Origin: CADEDH01 sp965263455
GTDB taxonomy: Bacteria; Actinomycetota; Acidimicrobiia; Acidimicrobiales; SZUA-35
Reading direction: 5' to 3'
NCBI GenBank assembly: GCA_965263455.1
Contig: CBDHHN010000004.1
Location: 1,550,001 to 1,614,000 of the forward strand
DNA: 64,000 nt
A model generated the notes under the pieces. That model saw only the letters and a program-made list of their open reading frames with translations. It was not told the DNA's origin and did not search any database. Positions 1 through 10,084 of the stretch are shown here, one piece after another; the stretch's first letter is position 1, and each line of letters begins with the position of its first letter. A program made the translations under genes and the position numbers.

Positions 1-1090
1 TGGTCGAGGTCGAGGCCAGCGGATCCACCGCCGGGTAGATACCCAGGGCGGCGATGTCACGGCTCAGCTCGGTGGTGGCGTCGAGGTGGGTGAAGGTGGT
101 GAACGGCGCCGGATCGGTGTAGTCGTCGGCGGGCACGTACACAGCCTGCATCGAGGTGATCGACCGGCCACCGGTCGAGGTGATGCGCTCCTGGAGGACG
201 CCCATCTCGTCGGCCAGGGTCGGCTGGTAGCCCACGGCCGAGGGCATGCGGCCCAGCAGGGTCGACACCTCGGAACCGGCCTGGACGAAGCGGAAGATGT
301 TGTCGACGAACAGGAGCACGTCCTGGCTCTGCACGTCGCGGAAGTACTCGGCCATGGTCAGGGCCGACAGCGCCACCCGGAGGCGGACGCCCGGGGGCTC
401 GTCCATCTGGCCGAAGCAGAGGGCGGCCTTGGACAGCACCGAGGTCTCCCCGTCGCCCATCATGGTCTCGCCCATCTCGATGAACAGGTCGGTGCCCTCA
501 CGGGTCCGCTCCCCCACACCGGCGAACACCGACACACCACCGTGGTTGGAGGCGACACGGGTGATCATCTCGGTGATCAGCACCGTCTTGCCCACGCCGG
601 CACCGCCGAACAGGCCGATCTTGCCGCCCTGCAGGTACGGGGTGAGAAGGTCGATGACCTTCACCCCGGTCTCCAGCACCTGCTTGGTCGGCTCCAGGGT
701 GTCGAAGGCCGGGGCGTCACGGTGGATGCCCCACCGCTCGGTGATGTTCAGCTCGTCGATGGGCACGTCGAGGGGCTCGCCCATAACGTTCCAGATGTGG
801 CCCAGGGTCACATCACCGACCGGAACCTGGATGCCGTGACCGAGGTTGCGCACCTCCTGGCCCCGCTGCAGCCCGTCGGTGGGCTTCAGGGCGACGGCGC
901 GGACCCGGCTGCTGCCGAGCTGCTGGGCCACCTCGGCCATGACGGGGAAGGTCGAACCGTCGACGGTCACGTCGAACTCGACGGCCTGGTTGATCTCGGG
1001 GATCGAGCCCGGGGGGAACTCGGCGTCGATCACCGGACCGGCGATGGCGACGATGCGGCCGGTCTTGAGCTGGGGTTCGGTGGCAGTCAT
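1..1090 (-). CDS. atpD: F1 ATP synthase subunit beta (partial, C-terminus outside window)
   Basis: Catalytic subunit of the F1 head, which makes ATP from ADP and phosphate using rotation driven by the proton flow through F0. The ATG at 1090 follows an AGGAG ribosome binding site. The first 363 codons are visible and the gene runs off the left edge. They contain the N-terminal beta-barrel region, the Walker A loop GGAGVGKT at residues 162-169 and the GERTREG segment near 192-198, all canonical. The DELSEED lever lies outside the window. It is the last visible gene of the minus-strand atp operon, about 40 nt after atpG. Identity is certain; only the missing end limits the call. Confidence 0.97.
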   Translation of the reverse strand, partial: MTATEPQLKTGRIVAIAGPVIDAEFPPGSIPEINQAVEFDVTVDGSTFPVMAEVAQQLGSSRVRAVALKPTDGLQRGQEVRNLGHGIQVPVGDVTLGHIWNVMGEPLDVPIDELNITERWGIHRDAPAFDTLEPTKQVLETGVKVIDLLTPYLQGGKIGLFGGAGVGKTVLITEMITRVASNHGGVSVFAGVGERTREGTDLFIEMGETMMGDGETSVLSKAALCFGQMDEPPGVRLRVALSALTMAEYFRDVQSQDVLLFVDNIFRFVQAGSEVSTLLGRMPSAVGYQPTLADEMGVLQERITSTGGRSITSMQAVYVPADDYTDPAPFTTFTHLDATTELSRDIAALGIYPAVDPLASTST

Positions 1091-1130
1091 CTTCTTGTTG
1101 CTCCTGGAGGTGAACAGGCGTCGGTCGGGT

Positions 1131-2078
1131 CTAGCTGGCTTGCTCGGCCAGCGTCAGCCTGAGCGAGTCGGAATCGTCGTCGTCGTCGGAACCGAGGGCC
1201 TCGGCGCCGCCCACGATCTCCATGATCTCGGTGGTGATCGCCTCCTGGCGGGCCCGGTTCATGGCCCGGGACAGCTTGACGATCAGCTCCTCGGCATTGT
1301 CGGTGGCGGCCTTCATGGCCCGCTGCCGGTTGGCGTGCTCGGAGGCGGCGGCGTCGAGGAGGGCGGCGAAGAGCCGGGCCTCGACATAGCGGGGCAGCAG
1401 GTCGGTCAGCACGCCCTCGGCCGACGGCTCGAAGGAGTAGCCGGCGAGGGCCTCCCGATCGCCGCTCCCGGCCTCGGCCATCACCGACGTCGACTCCAGC
1501 GGCAGGAAACGTCGGACGACCGGACGCTGCGTGCCCAGGCTGATGAACTCGGTGTAGATGAGCTCGACCTGATCGACGTCACCGCTGTCGAACAGCTCCC
1601 GGACCCGCCGGGCGATGTCCCGGGCGTCCTCGTAGGTGGGGTTGTCGGTGAACCCGGCCCACGACTCCTCGATGTGGTAGCCACGGAACCGGAAGTAGTC
1701 GGTGACCTTGCGACCCACGGCCAGGAGCTTGTAGTCGCCCCCGTTGGAACGCAAGGCCTGGATCTCCCGCTCGGCCGAGCGGGTGATCGACGAGTTGTAG
1801 GCGCCGGCCAGACCACGGTCACCGGCGCAGACCACGAAGGCCACGCGATCGATGCTCTCGGCCTGGCGCAGCAGGGGATGGTTGACATCGGCGCCACCGG
1901 CGGCGAGGTCCTCGATCACGCCGGTGAGCAGCTCGCTGTAGGGCCGGGCGGCCCGGGCGCGCTGTTGGGCCCGCGCCACCCGGGTGGCTGCGATCAGCTC
2001 CATCGCCCGGGTGATCTTCTTGGTGTTGCTGACAGTGCCAATACGGCGACGCAGGATGCGTTCGGCTCCACCCGGCAT
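1131..2078 (-). CDS. atpG: F1 ATP synthase subunit gamma (rotor shaft)
   Basis: Central rotor shaft of F1-ATPase, coupling the c-ring to the three catalytic beta subunits. It starts GGAERILRRRIGTVSNTKKI, the conserved N-terminal helix, and ends with the conserved C-terminal helix ARQEAITTEIMEIVGGAEAL. At 315 residues it is a little longer than the usual ~290, because of an acidic Asp-rich C-terminal tail (about residues 296-310) and loop insertions. The start follows AGGAGAGACCC, which overlaps the atpA stop region, so translation is probably coupled. It lies between atpA and atpD in normal operon order. Confidence 0.97.
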   Translation of the reverse strand: MPGGAERILRRRIGTVSNTKKITRAMELIAATRVARAQQRARAARPYSELLTGVIEDLAAGGADVNHPLLRQAESIDRVAFVVCAGDRGLAGAYNSSITRSAEREIQALRSNGGDYKLLAVGRKVTDYFRFRGYHIEESWAGFTDNPTYEDARDIARRVRELFDSGDVDQVELIYTEFISLGTQRPVVRRFLPLESTSVMAEAGSGDREALAGYSFEPSAEGVLTDLLPRYVEARLFAALLDAAASEHANRQRAMKAATDNAEELIVKLSRAMNRARQEAITTEIMEIVGGAEALGSDDDDDSDSLRLTLAEQAS

Positions 2079-2087
2079 GGGTCTCTC

Positions 2088-3710
<1,623 letters not shown>

Positions 3711-3788
3711 CAGATTCTCTCTTCTCGGACTTCTCGGGGTGCTTGTTGGCTCGGGCTTGTTGGCTACGGGTTCGGGACCGGTCGCGGG

Positions 3789-4316
3789 CTAGAGCGCCTC
3801 GCGCATCCGGTTGAGGCGGCTGCGGACCGAACCGTCGATGACGGTGTCGCCCATGGTGGTGACCGCTCCGCCGACGACGGACGGATCGACGATGAGTTCC
3901 AGCTCGACGTCGGTACCGGCCTTCTTCGACAGGGCCTCGGCCAGCCGCTGCTGCTGGTCCGACGAGAGCGGCACCGCGGTGCGGACCGTGGCCACCTTCC
4001 GGCCGGCCCCGCCGGCCGCCTGGTCGGCGAAGCTCGACACGATGGCGGCGAGGTCTCCGGCCCTTCCGGCGCTCACGATCATGCCCACGAGGGCCCGGGT
4101 CGTGTTGGAGGTCTTGTTGGCCAGGATGTCGTCGACGATCTGGCCCCGGACCGCGGCCGGAAGCAGGTTGTTGCTCAGCGTGGCGCGGAGCTCGTTGTTG
4201 CCCTCCACCACGCGGGCAACCTCGGTCAGCTCGCTGCGGGTCTGCTCCAGCGTGCCGTCGGCCTGGGCCACCGCCAGCAGGGCGGAGGCGTAACCATCGA
4301 TTTGATCGGACATCAC
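3789..4316 (-). CDS. atpH: F1F0 ATP synthase subunit delta (stand-alone)
   Basis: Stator subunit joining the peripheral stalk (b subunits) to the top of F1. The 175-residue product has the family layout: an N-terminal helical bundle (IDGYASALLAVAQADGTLEQ) and a C-terminal segment with VATVRTAVPLSSDQQQRLAE and VDPSVVGGAVTTMGDTVIDG. Unlike mycobacteria, where delta is fused to a second b subunit, delta here is a separate gene 49 nt after a free b gene. The start follows GGGAG at 8 nt. The 78-nt gap to atpA contains two copies of cttgttggct and no gene. Confidence 0.94.
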   Translation of the reverse strand: MMSDQIDGYASALLAVAQADGTLEQTRSELTEVARVVEGNNELRATLSNNLLPAAVRGQIVDDILANKTSNTTRALVGMIVSAGRAGDLAAIVSSFADQAAGGAGRKVATVRTAVPLSSDQQQRLAEALSKKAGTDVELELIVDPSVVGGAVTTMGDTVIDGSVRSRLNRMREAL

Positions 4317-4365
4317 CGTTCTCCCGTCGTCACAGGTGCTGTCGCCAGCGGGGCCATCGCCCGGC

Positions 4366-4890
4366 TCACAGCTGCTGCACCTGGTTGATGTAGTTCTCGA
4401 TCAGGTCGCTCTGGGCGGCGTCGTCGAGTTGCTCGACCACGACGGCCTCGGTCGATTCCCGGGTCAGGCGCGACATCTCGTTGGAGAGGTCGGTGATGGC
4501 CTGACGTCGGAAGTTCTCCACCTCGACGGTGCCTCGGGTCCGGATCTCCTCGGCGTCGGCCTCGGCCTGGGCGATCAGGTCGGCCTTGAGTCGGGCCGCC
4601 TGCTCGACGGCCTCGGACCGGATCCGCTCCTCCTCGCTGCTGACGTCGGGAAGGTCGGCCGACGAAGTGTTGAGGAAGGCCTCGGCCTCGTCGCGCTGGC
4701 GGCGGGCGTCGGCCAGCTCGGCCTCGATCCGCTCGGTCCGGGCGGCGAAGGCGCGCCGCATGGCGGGCCAGCCGTACCGGAGCATGAGCCCGAGGACGAC
4801 GAAGAAGGCCAGGCTTCCCCAGTAGACCTCTCGGATGTCACCGGCCAGGTGGACGCCGTTGGGCGCTTCGGCTGCGAACACGCTCAGCAT
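4366..4890 (-). CDS. atpF: F0 ATP synthase subunit b (second copy, next to delta)
   Basis: Peripheral stalk subunit: one N-terminal membrane segment (about residues 26-42) followed by a long charged helix rich in Ala, Glu and Arg, which forms the stator coiled coil. It is 174 residues long, normal for b. It begins MLSVFAAEAPNGVHLAGDIREVYWGSL. It follows another b-type gene by only 6 nt, and delta comes next. In the position of the mycobacterial b-delta fusion, this gene corresponds to the b half. The high Ala/Glu content makes sequence identity weak, so b versus b' naming is arbitrary. Confidence 0.9.
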   Translation of the reverse strand: MLSVFAAEAPNGVHLAGDIREVYWGSLAFFVVLGLMLRYGWPAMRRAFAARTERIEAELADARRQRDEAEAFLNTSSADLPDVSSEEERIRSEAVEQAARLKADLIAQAEADAEEIRTRGTVEVENFRRQAITDLSNEMSRLTRESTEAVVVEQLDDAAQSDLIENYINQVQQL

Positions 4891-4896
4891 CAGACC

Positions 4897-5427
4897 TCAG
4901 TTCGGGTTGTTCATGAACCGGTTGACAACCGGCTCCGCGGTACGCAGGTCGACCTGACGGTTGATGACCTTCGACGCCGCACCGGCGGCGAGGGCGGTGA
5001 CCTGGGAACCCATGCTCGACATGGCCTCGGTCCGCTCCCGCTCCACTTCAGACTCGGCGATCTCTCGCATCGCCGCAACTTCCCGCTCGGCCCGACCGAT
5101 GAGTCGGTCGCGCTCGGCCATGGCCTCGGTCCGGGCGGTGTCGATGATGCTCGTGGCCTCGGCCCGAACGCCGGCCAACTGGTCGTCGACCTCGGCCGAC
5201 GCATTGGCCGCCTGGGACCGGGCTGCTTCGGCCGCGTCGAGGTCGGCGCGGATGGTGGCGGCCCGGTCGTTCATCGCCCGCTTGGCCGCGGGAAGGAACA
5301 CGTATCGGACCAGCAGATAGAGGGCGATGAAGGACAACCCACCCCAGAACATCTCCGCCCAGTCGGGCAGAACGGGGTTGATCGTCTCTGCTTCCTCGCC
5401 TTCCTCAGCGAGCAGAAGAGCTAGCAC
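4897..5427 (-). CDS. atpF: F0 ATP synthase subunit b' (first copy)
   Basis: Second peripheral-stalk subunit of the b family. The chosen start is the GTG at 5427, preceded by GAGGAG at 6 nt, a strong site that overlaps the end of atpE; no ATG lies near the right place. This gives 176 residues. Residues 20-45 form the membrane segment (WAEMFWGGLSFIALYLLVRY), and the rest is a long charged helix typical of b. Having both b' and b as free genes matches a heterodimeric stalk, as in cyanobacteria, and a state before the b-delta fusion of mycobacteria. Confidence 0.88.
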   Translation of the reverse strand: MLALLLAEEGEEAETINPVLPDWAEMFWGGLSFIALYLLVRYVFLPAAKRAMNDRAATIRADLDAAEAARSQAANASAEVDDQLAGVRAEATSIIDTARTEAMAERDRLIGRAEREVAAMREIAESEVERERTEAMSSMGSQVTALAAGAASKVINRQVDLRTAEPVVNRFMNNPN

Positions 5428-5437
5428 GTCCAGCTCC

Positions 5438-5728
5438 TCAGGCGAACTTGAGGAGGATGAACACCACGAAGCCGATGAGGGCGATGGCCTCGGTGAAGGC
5501 GATGCCGAGGAACATCGAGGTCTGGACCTGGCCGGCGGCCTCGGGCTGACGGGCCATGGCCTGAACGGCCTGACCGACGAGGTAGCCGATGCCGATGCCG
5601 GGGCCGATGGCGGCAAGGCCGTAGGCGATGCCGGCGCCGTTCGCAGCGGCGATGTTCTGCTGATCGCCTGCGTCTAGTTCTGCCTGAGCCAACTCGATGA
5701 CGTCGGCTGCCGTGGCGATAACGCTCAT
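5438..5728 (-). CDS. atpE: F0 ATP synthase subunit c (rotor ring)
   Basis: Proton-carrying ring subunit. It is 96 residues with two hydrophobic hairpin helices. The first contains the glycine-rich packing motif GIGIGYLVGQAV; the loop ARQPEA is conserved; the second helix carries the essential proton-binding glutamate in FTEAIALIGFVV. The ATG at 5728 follows AGGAG at 11 nt; the open frame extends upstream but without family similarity. An N-terminal extension of about 25 residues precedes the first helix and is longer than in many c subunits. Confidence 0.96.
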   Translation of the reverse strand: MSVIATAADVIELAQAELDAGDQQNIAAANGAGIAYGLAAIGPGIGIGYLVGQAVQAMARQPEAAGQVQTSMFLGIAFTEAIALIGFVVFILLKFA

Positions 5729-5816
5729 TGGATGTTGCTCTCCTGTTTCGGTTCCCGCTGCTGCGGGAGGTGGTAGATGGTCTGCTGGCTGCTCGGGAAC
5801 GGGGGCTGTGTCGAAC

Positions 5817-6572
5817 TCAGTGATGCGGATGCAGCGAGGAGTCGATGTAGACCGCTGCGAGCAGGGCGAACACGAAGGCTTGGAGGAACGAGACCATGAT
5901 CTCGAACCCGGTGAGGCCGACCAGCATGCCGAACGACAGCGGCAGGACGGCGAGGATGCCCGAGGCCTTGAAGGTGGCGATGCACAGCACACCGAAGGTC
6001 ACGAGGAGGATGTGGCCGGCCAGCAGGTTGGCGAAGAGACGGACGGCGAGGCCGAAGGGCCGGAGCAGGAAGGTCGAGATGACCTCGATGAGGCCCACCA
6101 GGGGGCGCAGGGCCACCGGCACGTTGGGGGGCCAGGCGATGTCGAGGAAGTAGCGGGCGCCCTGGGTCTGGACGCCGACCCCGATGAAGACACCCCACAC
6201 CACGAGGGCCAGGAACATCGGGTTGGCCATCCGGGCGTTGGCCGGCATCTGGAAGGTGGGGATCACCTCGAAGATGTTCCCGAAGAAGACGAAGAGGAAG
6301 ATGCTGAGCAGCAGAGGCAGGAACTTCATGCCGTCGGGCCCGATGGCCGGCATGATCACCTGCTTCTCGACGAACTCGATGGTGAGCTCGACCAGGTTCT
6401 GCAGGCCCCGGGGGACCATGTCCTTGCGGGCCAGCAGGAAGATGACGGTGGGGATGAGCAGAGCCAGGATCGAGATGAGCCCGATCTTGTTGAACTCATA
6501 GAAGGTGCCCTCCCCGAAATACGCGGGCCAGCCGACGAGGTTCTCGAGCGGGGGGAACTCAACTGCGAACAC
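5817..6572 (-). CDS. atpB: F0 ATP synthase subunit a (proton channel)
   Basis: Stator subunit forming the proton half-channels against the c-ring. The essential arginine lies in the conserved segment RLFANLLAGHI, and the C-terminal helix has the usual GLTGFEIMVSFLQAFVFALL. I chose the GTG at 6572 because AAGGAG lies 8 nt before it. An ATG at 6620 is in frame, but it would overlap the upstream gene, has no ribosome site, and adds 16 residues not typical of the family. With the GTG the product is 251 residues. It is co-transcribed with atpE, which starts about 90 nt downstream. Confidence 0.95.
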   Translation of the reverse strand: MFAVEFPPLENLVGWPAYFGEGTFYEFNKIGLISILALLIPTVIFLLARKDMVPRGLQNLVELTIEFVEKQVIMPAIGPDGMKFLPLLLSIFLFVFFGNIFEVIPTFQMPANARMANPMFLALVVWGVFIGVGVQTQGARYFLDIAWPPNVPVALRPLVGLIEVISTFLLRPFGLAVRLFANLLAGHILLVTFGVLCIATFKASGILAVLPLSFGMLVGLTGFEIMVSFLQAFVFALLAAVYIDSSLHPHH

Positions 6573-6588
6573 CGGAAGGGCTCCTTGC

Positions 6589-7050
6589 TTAGCGATAACC
6601 GGCAGCACTGCGGCCGCCACTGGACGAGGGTTTGAGACCGGGGTGGGCCATCGACGCCGCCACGTAGCGCAGCTCCCACATCAGCAGGCCCAGATGCGAC
6701 ACGATGATCGTAATGCCCAGGGGGACCAACTCGACCCACCAGGCATCCCTGACCAGCCAGACGGCCAGGAAGATCAACCCAAGCCGCATGACATAACCAC
6801 CGAACGCCATGCTGGCGACCAGTGCGAACGAGATCCGGGCGGCCCAGGCCAGCAGGTAGGCGGCCAGCAGGAAGTTGACGAGGACGAGGACGAGGCCGTA
6901 GCCGACCGACGCCGCACCTCCGAATCCTCCGATGACGGCCCCGACGATGAGGGCGAAGGGGAGGACGACCAGACCCTTGGTGACCATGTCGCGGGCCACG
7001 GCGAAGGCCGGGGAGGGCCCGGCCAGTCGCTGGTCGTCGACGGCCGTCAT
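6589..7050 (-). CDS. AtpI-type small membrane protein of the ATP synthase operon
   Basis: A 153-residue hydrophobic protein with about four predicted membrane helices (roughly residues 25-45, 50-70, 80-100 and 108-128), located directly upstream of atpB. By size, topology and position it matches the AtpI/Rv1303-like proteins found at the head of many atp operons, which are thought to help c-ring assembly or Mg transport. The sequence itself is too variable for a firm family call. Its ATG overlaps the stop of the preceding gene (ATGA), so the two are translationally coupled. Confidence 0.75.
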   Translation of the reverse strand: MTAVDDQRLAGPSPAFAVARDMVTKGLVVLPFALIVGAVIGGFGGAASVGYGLVLVLVNFLLAAYLLAWAARISFALVASMAFGGYVMRLGLIFLAVWLVRDAWWVELVPLGITIIVSHLGLLMWELRYVAASMAHPGLKPSSSGGRSAAGYR

Positions 7051-7409
7051 CCTGCCACCTGCTTCCGGGCCTTGCGGAGGGCGGCGGCCTGGTCTCGACG
7101 GTCCTGCTCCCGTCGGAGCTGCTCGGCCCGCAACTCGGCGGTCTCGGCCTGGAGGCGCTCGATCTCGGCCCGGTACCGGTAGTAGACCGACAGAGCGGCG
7201 CCGACGAAGCCGGCGAGCGTGAAGGCGATCAGCAACCAGGGTGTGCTACCAAGACGACGGTCAAGCCAGAAGCCCAGGATGCCGAAGAGAACTCCGGAGA
7301 GCACGAGCTCGTAGCTGCCCGTGGATTGCTTGACGTGCACGGTTACCCGGCTGGCTTTGTTGGTCACGTGAATCTCGCACAGGCCTGTCGGTGCAACTCG
7401 CCCCGACAC
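7047..7409 (-). CDS. AtpZ/AtpI-like two-helix membrane protein, first gene of atp operon
   Basis: Short protein with two membrane helices around the conserved-looking GFWLDRRLGSTPWLLIAF turn, which is typical of AtpZ-like (F0F1-ATPase subunit family) proteins. A strongly charged C-terminal coiled coil rich in Glu, Arg and Gln follows. The start is uncertain: GTG at 7409 sits 8 nt after a TATGGT -10 box, suggesting leaderless translation; GTG at 7367 or further in (before VKQSTGSYELVLSG) would give a more usual length. It is the promoter-proximal gene of the operon and overlaps the next gene by 4 nt. Confidence 0.65.
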   Translation of the reverse strand: MSGRVAPTGLCEIHVTNKASRVTVHVKQSTGSYELVLSGVLFGILGFWLDRRLGSTPWLLIAFTLAGFVGAALSVYYRYRAEIERLQAETAELRAEQLRREQDRRDQAAALRKARKQVAG

Positions 7410-7417
7410 CGCCCGGA

Positions 7418-7447
7418 ACCATAGGGAGCGAGCGGTACCGTTCGCAA
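7418..7447 (-). promoter_or_regulatory. Candidate promoter of the atp operon
   Basis: On the minus strand a TTGCGA (-35-like, 7442-7447) is followed after 18 nt by TATGGT (-10-like, 7418-7423), and a GTG start codon lies 8 nt further on. It is the only good match in the gap before the first atp gene. Inferred by eye only. Confidence 0.45.
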
Positions 7448-7577
7448 CCTTCGACAGCCGATGCGGGCCAAGGATCACCGGGGGCGATGTGCCCCTTTCC
7501 TGGGACCGATCCTACCGCTGCAGTCAGCGGCGCTCGGGGTCCGGCGAACCCCTTCGTCGACGGTCGGGAACCTTGCC

Positions 7578-8984
7578 TCAGGCCCGGTGGGACGGACGGG
7601 CCGCGGTGGGGGGTGGATCATCCAACCACACCAGGTCGTCGGCCCCGGTCGGCGACCCCGCGGGCGGCGCGGTATCGACCCACGCCGGATGGGGGCCGAC
7701 GACGGTGGGGGCCGGGGTTCTGGCCGCCCGGGCCGGGGCAGGCGCGGGTGACGCCATCGATGCCGGGGACGGGGCAGGCGCCCGAATGGGCGGTGGTGCC
7801 GCTGCGGGGCCGGGCCCCGGGGCCGGGGCGGGTACGGGTGGCGGTTGCGGGTCCGCCTGTGCCGGGGTGTCGCCCGAGCCGTCCCCGGGCCGGGTGCCCG
7901 GCATGAACAGGGTGAACAGCACCAGGGCGGCGGCCCCGACCCCCATGGGCACGATGGCATCGCCCTGGCCCTCGTTGTAGGTGGGGTAGAGGACGAAGGC
8001 CGACAGCAGGGCGGTCCAGGCCCACAGGATCCAGACGCTGCGCCGGTGGCCGTGACCCAGGCGGACGAGTCGGTGGTGGAGGTGGTCCTTGTCGGCCGTG
8101 GCCAGGCCCTTGCGGCCCCGGGCCCGGCGGACGATGGCGAAGGCCGTGTCGAGCACCGGGACCCCGAGGATGACGAGGGGGATCACCAGCGGGGCGTAGA
8201 AGAAGAAGGTCTGGCCGCTGAACGGGTCGGGGGTACGACCGCCGACGGCCATGGTCGACGCCGCCATCAGGGTTCCCAGAAGGAGGGCGCCGCCGTCGCC
8301 CATGAAGATCCGGGCCGGGTAGACGTTCCAGGGCAGGAAGCCGAGGCAGATGCCGACCACGGTGGCCGCGATGAGGGGCCCGATGTTGCCCGGCAGGAGC
8401 AGATCGACCTGGCCCAGGCGGATCCCGTAGAGCAGGAAGGCGGTGGCCCCGATACCCATGATCCCGGCGGCCAGGCCGTCGAGCCCGTCGATGAAGTTCA
8501 CGGCGTTGGCCATGCCCAGGACCCAGATGACGGTGGCTACGAAGGCCAGGTCGTACGGCAGGATGAACACGTCCCAGAACGGGATGCGGAACCAGATGAT
8601 GCTGACCCCGCCGGCGGCCAGGGCCGCCGCCGCCAGCACCATGCCGGCGATCTTGGCCGGAGGCGACAGTTCCCGGATGTCGTCGACGAAGCCGACCAGG
8701 TAGGCCAGGGTGGCTCCGGCCACCACGGCCCACGGCTCGGTCGAATCCTCGAAGGCGGCGGTGAAGCGGCCGCTGAGACCGGCCACGGCGAAGGCGGCCA
8801 GAAAGCCCAGGAACATGGCCCCGCCCCCGAGCGATCCGGTGGGGCGCTCGTGCATGCGGCGGGCATCGGGCGCGACGACGCAACCCAGGACCCGGGACAG
8901 GCGGAGGAAGATCGGGACCGTGGCAACGGTGACGCCGCAGGCCACGGCGGCAATGAGGAGGTGGGCGATGAGTGTCGGTCTCAC
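7578..8984 (-). CDS. Polyprenyl-phosphate N-acetylhexosamine-1-phosphate transferase (WecA/TagO/MraY family)
   Basis: Integral membrane enzyme that transfers a sugar-1-phosphate from a UDP-sugar to undecaprenyl (or decaprenyl) phosphate, the first step of cell-wall polymer or arabinogalactan linker synthesis. Visible family motifs are PTGSLGGGAMFLGF, the Mg-binding GFVDDIRE, NAVNFIDGLDGLAAG, FMGDGGALLLG and the cytoplasmic HLHHRL. About ten membrane helices are present. The last ~110 residues are an unusual Pro/Ala-rich tail absent from typical homologues. I prefer GTG 8984 (GGAG 10 nt upstream) to the longer frame from 9050. The place next to the atp operon equals M. tuberculosis rfe/wecA (Rv1302). 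Confidence 0.9.
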   Translation of the reverse strand: MRPTLIAHLLIAAVACGVTVATVPIFLRLSRVLGCVVAPDARRMHERPTGSLGGGAMFLGFLAAFAVAGLSGRFTAAFEDSTEPWAVVAGATLAYLVGFVDDIRELSPPAKIAGMVLAAAALAAGGVSIIWFRIPFWDVFILPYDLAFVATVIWVLGMANAVNFIDGLDGLAAGIMGIGATAFLLYGIRLGQVDLLLPGNIGPLIAATVVGICLGFLPWNVYPARIFMGDGGALLLGTLMAASTMAVGGRTPDPFSGQTFFFYAPLVIPLVILGVPVLDTAFAIVRRARGRKGLATADKDHLHHRLVRLGHGHRRSVWILWAWTALLSAFVLYPTYNEGQGDAIVPMGVGAAALVLFTLFMPGTRPGDGSGDTPAQADPQPPPVPAPAPGPGPAAAPPPIRAPAPSPASMASPAPAPARAARTPAPTVVGPHPAWVDTAPPAGSPTGADDLVWLDDPPPTAARPSHRA

Positions 8985-9163
8985 GGTTCGGCGGCTCCGG
9001 CAGGGGTGCCCCATCGACGTCCGGCCCTCGGCGGGCGGGCCGGCTGACACGTCGAGACGACGCTACACCCCCGGAACGGGGTTGGGGCGTAGGGCCTCGA
9101 CCCGATGACGGGCCATCACCGGGCGGGCCCGGCGCCCGGCCCGACCATCACCGCCGGTGGCGA

Positions 9164-9601
9164 TCAGTCGTCGATGGCGGCGATCTTGTCGACACGGCGC
9201 TGGTGCCGACCGCCCTCGAAGGAGGCGGCCAGGAACGCATCGACGGCGTCGAGGGCTACGGCGGGTCCCGTCAACCGCTCGCCCAGGCACAACACGTTGG
9301 CGTCGTTGTGCTGGCGGGACAGGCGGGCCCCGGTGGCGTCGTGAACGGTTGCCGCCCGCACCCCGGCCACCTTGTTGGCGGCGATGCCAATGCCGATACC
9401 GCTGCCGCAGACGGCCACGCCCAACTCGGCGGTTCCGGTGGCGACGGCCCGGCCGATGGCGGCCCCGTAGTCGGGGTAGTCGACCGACTCGGTGGAGTCG
9501 GTCCCCAGGTCATCGACCTCGTGGCCGCCGGCCCGAAGGTGATCGGCGATCAGTTGCTTGAGGTGGTAGCCGGCATGGTCGGAGGCGACGGCGATGAGCA
9601 T
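9164..9601 (-). CDS. rpiB: Ribose-5-phosphate isomerase B
   Basis: Interconverts ribose-5-phosphate and ribulose-5-phosphate in the pentose phosphate pathway. The 145-residue product covers the whole RpiB/LacAB fold: SDHAGYHLK at the start, the active-site cysteine C65 in CGSGIGIGIAANK, and the catalytic histidine H98 in SRQHNDANVLCLG. A TACGCT box lies 6 nt before the ATG, so the gene can be read from its own leaderless transcript. rpiB also sits between prmC and the atp operon in Bacillus subtilis (ywlF), so its place here is an old linkage. Confidence 0.95.
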   Translation of the reverse strand: MLIAVASDHAGYHLKQLIADHLRAGGHEVDDLGTDSTESVDYPDYGAAIGRAVATGTAELGVAVCGSGIGIGIAANKVAGVRAATVHDATGARLSRQHNDANVLCLGERLTGPAVALDAVDAFLAASFEGGRHQRRVDKIAAIDD

Positions 9602-9607
9602 GGGCCG

Positions 9608-9613
9608 AGCGTA
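9608..9613 (-). promoter_or_regulatory. -10-like box TACGCT before rpiB
   Basis: TACGCT on the minus strand ends 6 nt before the rpiB ATG; it belongs to the leaderless-promoter pattern seen across the window. Confidence 0.4.
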
Positions 9614-9641
9614 CCCACCGGGGACCGGCCCGGGCCGCCGC

Positions 9642-10067
9642 TCAGCCTCGCTGACTGTTGGCCTCGAGCCGTTCGTTCAGCAGCGCCATCACCTTCTCGT
9701 TGGCGGCGGGGCTGCGGTCGAGCAGGCGGCGGAAATCGGTGATGCCGAAGCGGACCAGGACCATGTCCGTCTCGGCCACGACCGTGGCGTTGCGAGGTCG
9801 GAACTCGACCAGCGCCATCTCCCCGACCATGGAGCCCGAGCCGACCGAGGCCACGAACTCACCGCCGATGTAGACGGCGGCCCGGCCCTCGACGATCACG
9901 TAGCACTCGTCGCCGATGCGCCCCTGGTCGATGAACTCGGTGCCGGCGGTGATGTCGAGCCGCTCGCCCATGGCGGCGACGCTCGACAGTTCACCGTCGG
10001 TGAAGCCTTCGAAGAAGGCCACCTGGGCCAGCCAGTCGGTCTCGAGCTTGTTGTTCAGTCCGAACAT
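9642..10067 (-). CDS. Cyclic nucleotide-binding domain protein (Crp/cNMP type, no HTH)
   Basis: 141 residues, essentially a single cNMP-binding beta-roll. The phosphate-binding cassette is recognisable: GSGSMVGEMALVEFRPRNATV has the Gly-Glu pair and the arginine that hold the cyclic phosphate. The N-terminal helix contains the usual LAQVAFFEGFTDGELSSVA. No DNA-binding helix-turn-helix follows, so it is a stand-alone sensor or a domain acting on a partner, not a Crp regulator. The start is preceded by GGAGG and, further upstream, by three 13-bp direct repeats. What it regulates is unknown. Confidence 0.85.
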   Translation of the reverse strand: MFGLNNKLETDWLAQVAFFEGFTDGELSSVAAMGERLDITAGTEFIDQGRIGDECYVIVEGRAAVYIGGEFVASVGSGSMVGEMALVEFRPRNATVVAETDMVLVRFGITDFRRLLDRSPAANEKVMALLNERLEANSQRG

Positions 10068-10084
10068 GGTGGTCGGGCACCTCC

